A stretch of 64,000 bases of DNA from Acridotheres tristis. Its lineage: Eukaryota > Chordata > Aves > Passeriformes > Sturnidae. Positions 61,701 through 64,000 of the stretch are shown here, piece after piece. Location of the stretch: NCBI GenBank assembly GCA_037013685.1, contig CM072906.1, forward strand, positions 2,832,501 through 2,896,500. Direction: 5' to 3'. The notes beneath the pieces are model-generated. The model worked only from the letters and a program-made list of their open reading frames with translations, made no database searches and had not been told where the DNA came from. How positions within the stretch are numbered: position 1 is the stretch's first letter; each line of letters opens with the position of its first letter. Made by a program: the position numbers and the translations under genes.

Positions 61701-63008
61701 CTTACTTGTAAGTGCTGCAAATTGGCTGAGTCCACAGCGAACATGAGCAACACGGATGTCTGGACTGAAGTCTGACCAGCCAAAAAGGCTGGGTGGGATC
61801 ATCTCTGGCACTGCTGTCTCTATTAGGTTTGGTCCTTTCCCAAGAATTCCATAGCCCCAGACAAAAACATTTCCTTCTTCTGTATTACAATAAGAATACA
61901 TTCCATAAGAAAGTCTGTGCTTGTGAAATTCATGCCATAACCAAGAGTTAATCAGAATTAAAGGAATATTTTCCTTTCTTTCAGCTCAGTCTAATACTTT
62001 TTGATTATTTAAAATCTGCAAATAATTCCCATCCAAATGCCTCAATCTTTTCCTAAGCTATGCAGGCAAATCAAGCCTTCTAGGCAAAACTTTCATGAGG
62101 AAATAATGCCAACACAAGAGTGAGCTGGATAAAATACTTCAGCTTACTGACTGGTGGGACACAGCTTGAGAGTTTATTATCATGGCTTTCTTCTTTGATG
62201 CATGCCCAAACCAGCAATTGGATGTCACTCTGCCTGGCATTCTGCCTTAAGCTGGGTGCCTGGGAAATGCAACAGTTGGGCAGCATAAGAAAAAATAAGT
62301 TTCCATGTCAGCTAGCTCTATTCCCTTCATATTAGAAGCTCCAATTTCTGGACATCACAATATTCCCATTATAAATATGAACAACTTCCTTGAGATAATC
62401 CTTTAAGAAAGCAATACAATCCCCTCCCTCCTTCTTCATGCAGCAACCCTCCAGCTATGCTCCTCAGCCACTGACAGTCCAAAGAACAGTCACTAAAGAC
62501 CTGCTGCACAGCTTCACTGCTCTCAGAATTCTCTTCTTTCCATCCTAGTTCATGATTTATAAATATGTCACACTCATATGGAGTCTGAAAGGGTTCTACT
62601 TTCTCTCAAGTGTTGCCTTACTTCCTCCCTTTATCCACACTCATTACAGGCCATAGTCAGCATGACCAGCAAAAGAGATCAGCAGAGCAAACAGCTGCCA
62701 TGCTCCTGCTCTGGTCTGCAGAAGTGCACACTGGAAGCAATGCTCTGCCCTACTGAAAACTCCTCCAGTACATTCTTAAATCACCTTTCTCAGTCTCCCA
62801 GCTTCCTCATAACACACAGTATTTCCCTGTTTCCAGAAAACAAGATACTTGTTTCATAATGTGTTACAATCCACCTACTGTGCAGCCTTGCTCCACAGTG
62901 AATGATTCTAGAAGTGAACTCACCTGTTAGCACAACATTGCCAGTCCCTCCACAGGCAGCCTCCTTTACCTTCCCAATCTTGAATGGCAAATGCCTGGGA
63001 ACATTCAC
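58680..63008 (-). CDS. RCC1L: RCC1L (WBSCR16), mitochondrial RCC1-like protein; last four coding exons
   Basis: In transcript order the exons are 62924-63008, 61706-61879, 60278-60363 and 58680-58757, all with GT-AG introns. They join in frame to 140 residues and a TAG stop. The sequence follows the C-terminal part of human RCC1L: VNVPRHLPF, KEAACGGTGN, EEGNVFVWGYGILGKGPNL, PEMIPPSLFG, RCGLSQFAALTN, RGELFVWGKNLRGCLG, EDQYFPWRV, DVACGVDHMV. These are RCC1 blades of a seven-bladed beta-propeller. Human RCC1L is mitochondrial and is implicated in mitoribosome assembly, the mitochondrial pseudouridine-synthase module and OPA1-related dynamics. The last residues (VSMVRSFT) differ from the human tail. 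The 5' exons, including the targeting peptide, lie beyond the right edge. Confidence 0.96.
58758..60277. other. RCC1L: RCC1L intron (1.5 kb)
   Basis: A GT-AG intron on -. No gene, recognisable transposon or tandem repeat seen. Confidence 0.85.
60278..60363 (-). CDS. RCC1L: RCC1L exon encoding NRGELFVWGKN to FPWR
   Basis: The acceptor on - is tcctgtgtag|ACAGAG and the donor is TGGAGA|gtaagg. It encodes RGELFVWGKNLRGCLGTGRM followed by EDQYFPWR, a canonical RCC1 blade. Confidence 0.95.
60364..61705. other. RCC1L: RCC1L intron (1.3 kb) with a T/G-rich low-complexity tract
   Basis: A GT-AG intron on -. The stretch 61575-61655 is almost entirely T and G on + (A and C on the transcript). Nothing else is evident. 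Confidence 0.85.
61706..61879 (-). CDS. RCC1L: RCC1L exon encoding EGNVFVWGYG to FAALT
   Basis: The acceptor on - is ttgtaatacag|AAGAAG and the donor is ACAA|gtaagt. It encodes EGNVFVWGYGILGKGPNLIE, then AVPEMIPPSLFGW, and RVAHVRCGLSQFAALT. Length and order match the human exon closely. Confidence 0.95.
61880..62923. other. RCC1L: RCC1L intron (1.0 kb)
   Basis: A GT-AG intron on - with nothing further recognisable. Confidence 0.85.
62924..63008 (-). CDS. RCC1L: RCC1L exon encoding VNVPRHLPF to VVLT
   Basis: The acceptor on - is ttgcacag|GTGAAT and the donor is ACAG|gtgagt. It encodes VNVPRHLPFKIGKVKEAACG then GTGNVVLT plus one base of a split Glu. The AACGGTG motif is the core of an RCC1 blade. 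Confidence 0.94.
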
Positions 63009-64000
63009 CTGTGCAAGATGCAGAAGAGTTGTTAGAGACAAGGCAAACTGCAAACCAGACATAGATTTTAACTTGTTCTCTAGTTCTGGTTAGAGCTTAC
63101 ATACACTGGATTCCTGATAAAACCTTTATTGCCTGAACAATAAAATGAATGCAAGTCCCAAAATAAAAAGAAAAAAATCAAAAAAAACAACTACAAGAAA
63201 TTCATTAAGGTGAGGACAAGGTGAATAAAGTTACCTACTGGAAAGCTTAGCATAGCAACAAGGCTGAGAATGACTAATAACTGCTTCTTGTCCCCAGCTT
63301 TTAAAGTCAGACACAGTGGGGATGTCAACAGGTGAGCATGTCTTCAAGTCTTCACACTGGATTAGATCACTAAAATTCAGTCTGCAGTGGTGTTTCTGAA
63401 CATACTAGGGAAAAACTACTTAAAGAAAATTGCACTTATTTGGTACAGTCCAACACAACATACATATACAGCTTGACATATGTAAACAGCAATCTTCAAT
63501 TTCATAGCTCTGCCATTCTACACTTTGGACTGCATCTGTATTTTAGTTAAGACTCTCATTTTTGGTAAATGTGCCATTCACCCATTTCAGATGCTGCAGA
63601 CCTCCAGGAAAACTGCTACACTGCATAACCTGATCCTTGTCCTCAGGCCTTATGGGTCTCAGCATCTAGCCCTACATCCCTCAGGAGAGGCACAGGAAAC
63701 AAAGCTCTCTAGAATTTTGCTAAAGCTATGTTAATACAATTGTCTGCTCTTAGCCTTCTGCCAAGAGTAGCTTAAGTATTGATTAATTTCCTGACTCCAT
63801 TTCCTAAAGTAGCTGTAACATGAGACCAGCTGCCTCATTACCTCAGTAGTACAATGCCGAGTGTGAAGGCAGCACTCTACCAATGCCCCATATAACTTTG
63901 CTCAAAAACACTTTTACCTGTGAGACACTGGAATTTGTTTAGGTCTCAGTTATAAACCCACTAAGGATGTCCATGCAAAATTCACCAGCATGCAGGTTGA
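63009..64000. other. RCC1L: RCC1L intron, left part only
   Basis: It continues beyond the window. The preceding coding block (expected motif GLFGWGNSEYLQLA) is not visible before 64000. Confidence 0.7.

Noticed and set aside
1..64000. tRNA, rRNA, CRISPR array, operon or bacterial mobile system
   Set aside because: No cloverleaf with A/B boxes, no spaced direct-repeat array and no prokaryotic gene organisation was seen. The window is vertebrate genomic DNA.

Overview
The window is vertebrate nuclear DNA, most probably from a bird and perhaps a passerine. Coding sequence occurs only as short exons with GT-AG splice sites. There are CR1 LINE fragments, one of which ends in ATTCTRTG-type units, and LTR-like repeats of avian style. 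There are no operons, bacterial promoters or CRISPR arrays. Two genes are firmly recognisable and lie tail to tail: CASTOR2 (formerly GATSL2) on the + strand and RCC1L (formerly WBSCR16) on the - strand. The same two genes are neighbours in the human 7q11.23 Williams-Beuren region, so this is conserved synteny.

Layout. Positions 1-32493 hold no exon I can support; they are best read as a very long 5' intron of CASTOR2, because its first coding exons (about 62 residues) are not present before 32494. This stretch contains an AT-rich 34-bp minisatellite (about 2.5 kb), a minus-strand LTR-like repeat (7.4-8.2 kb), short CR1 pieces (9.5 kb and 27.1 kb), an isolated CpG island with a CTCF-type motif and a CTG run (18.4-19.2 kb), a diverged repeat pair (25.5 and 26.8 kb) and a second LTR-like element (31.5-32.3 kb).

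Positions 32494-43195 carry seven CASTOR2 exons encoding residues 62-329, ending at a TAG stop. Their introns contain a 0.57-kb CR1 tail, a striking 27-bp inverted repeat and a triple 18-bp tandem repeat. The stretch 43196 to about 54265 is probably a very long CASTOR2 3' UTR or downstream flank. It starts with ATT microsatellites and ends in a cluster of three AATAAA signals.

Positions 54265-57410 form the convergent intergenic space, with an unassigned 88-codon ORF on + at 57211-57477 that overlaps the likely RCC1L poly(A) signal. From 58680 to 63008 lie the last four RCC1L coding exons on the - strand (140 residues plus stop). The 5' part of RCC1L lies beyond 64000.

Functionally the two genes are independent. 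CASTOR2 is a cytosolic GATOR2-binding partner in amino-acid control of mTORC1. RCC1L is a mitochondrial RCC1-type beta-propeller linked to mitoribosome assembly and mitochondrial dynamics. The most unusual signals are the intronic CpG island/CTCF site, the long hairpin in the last CASTOR2 intron, and the unassigned ORF between the two gene ends.
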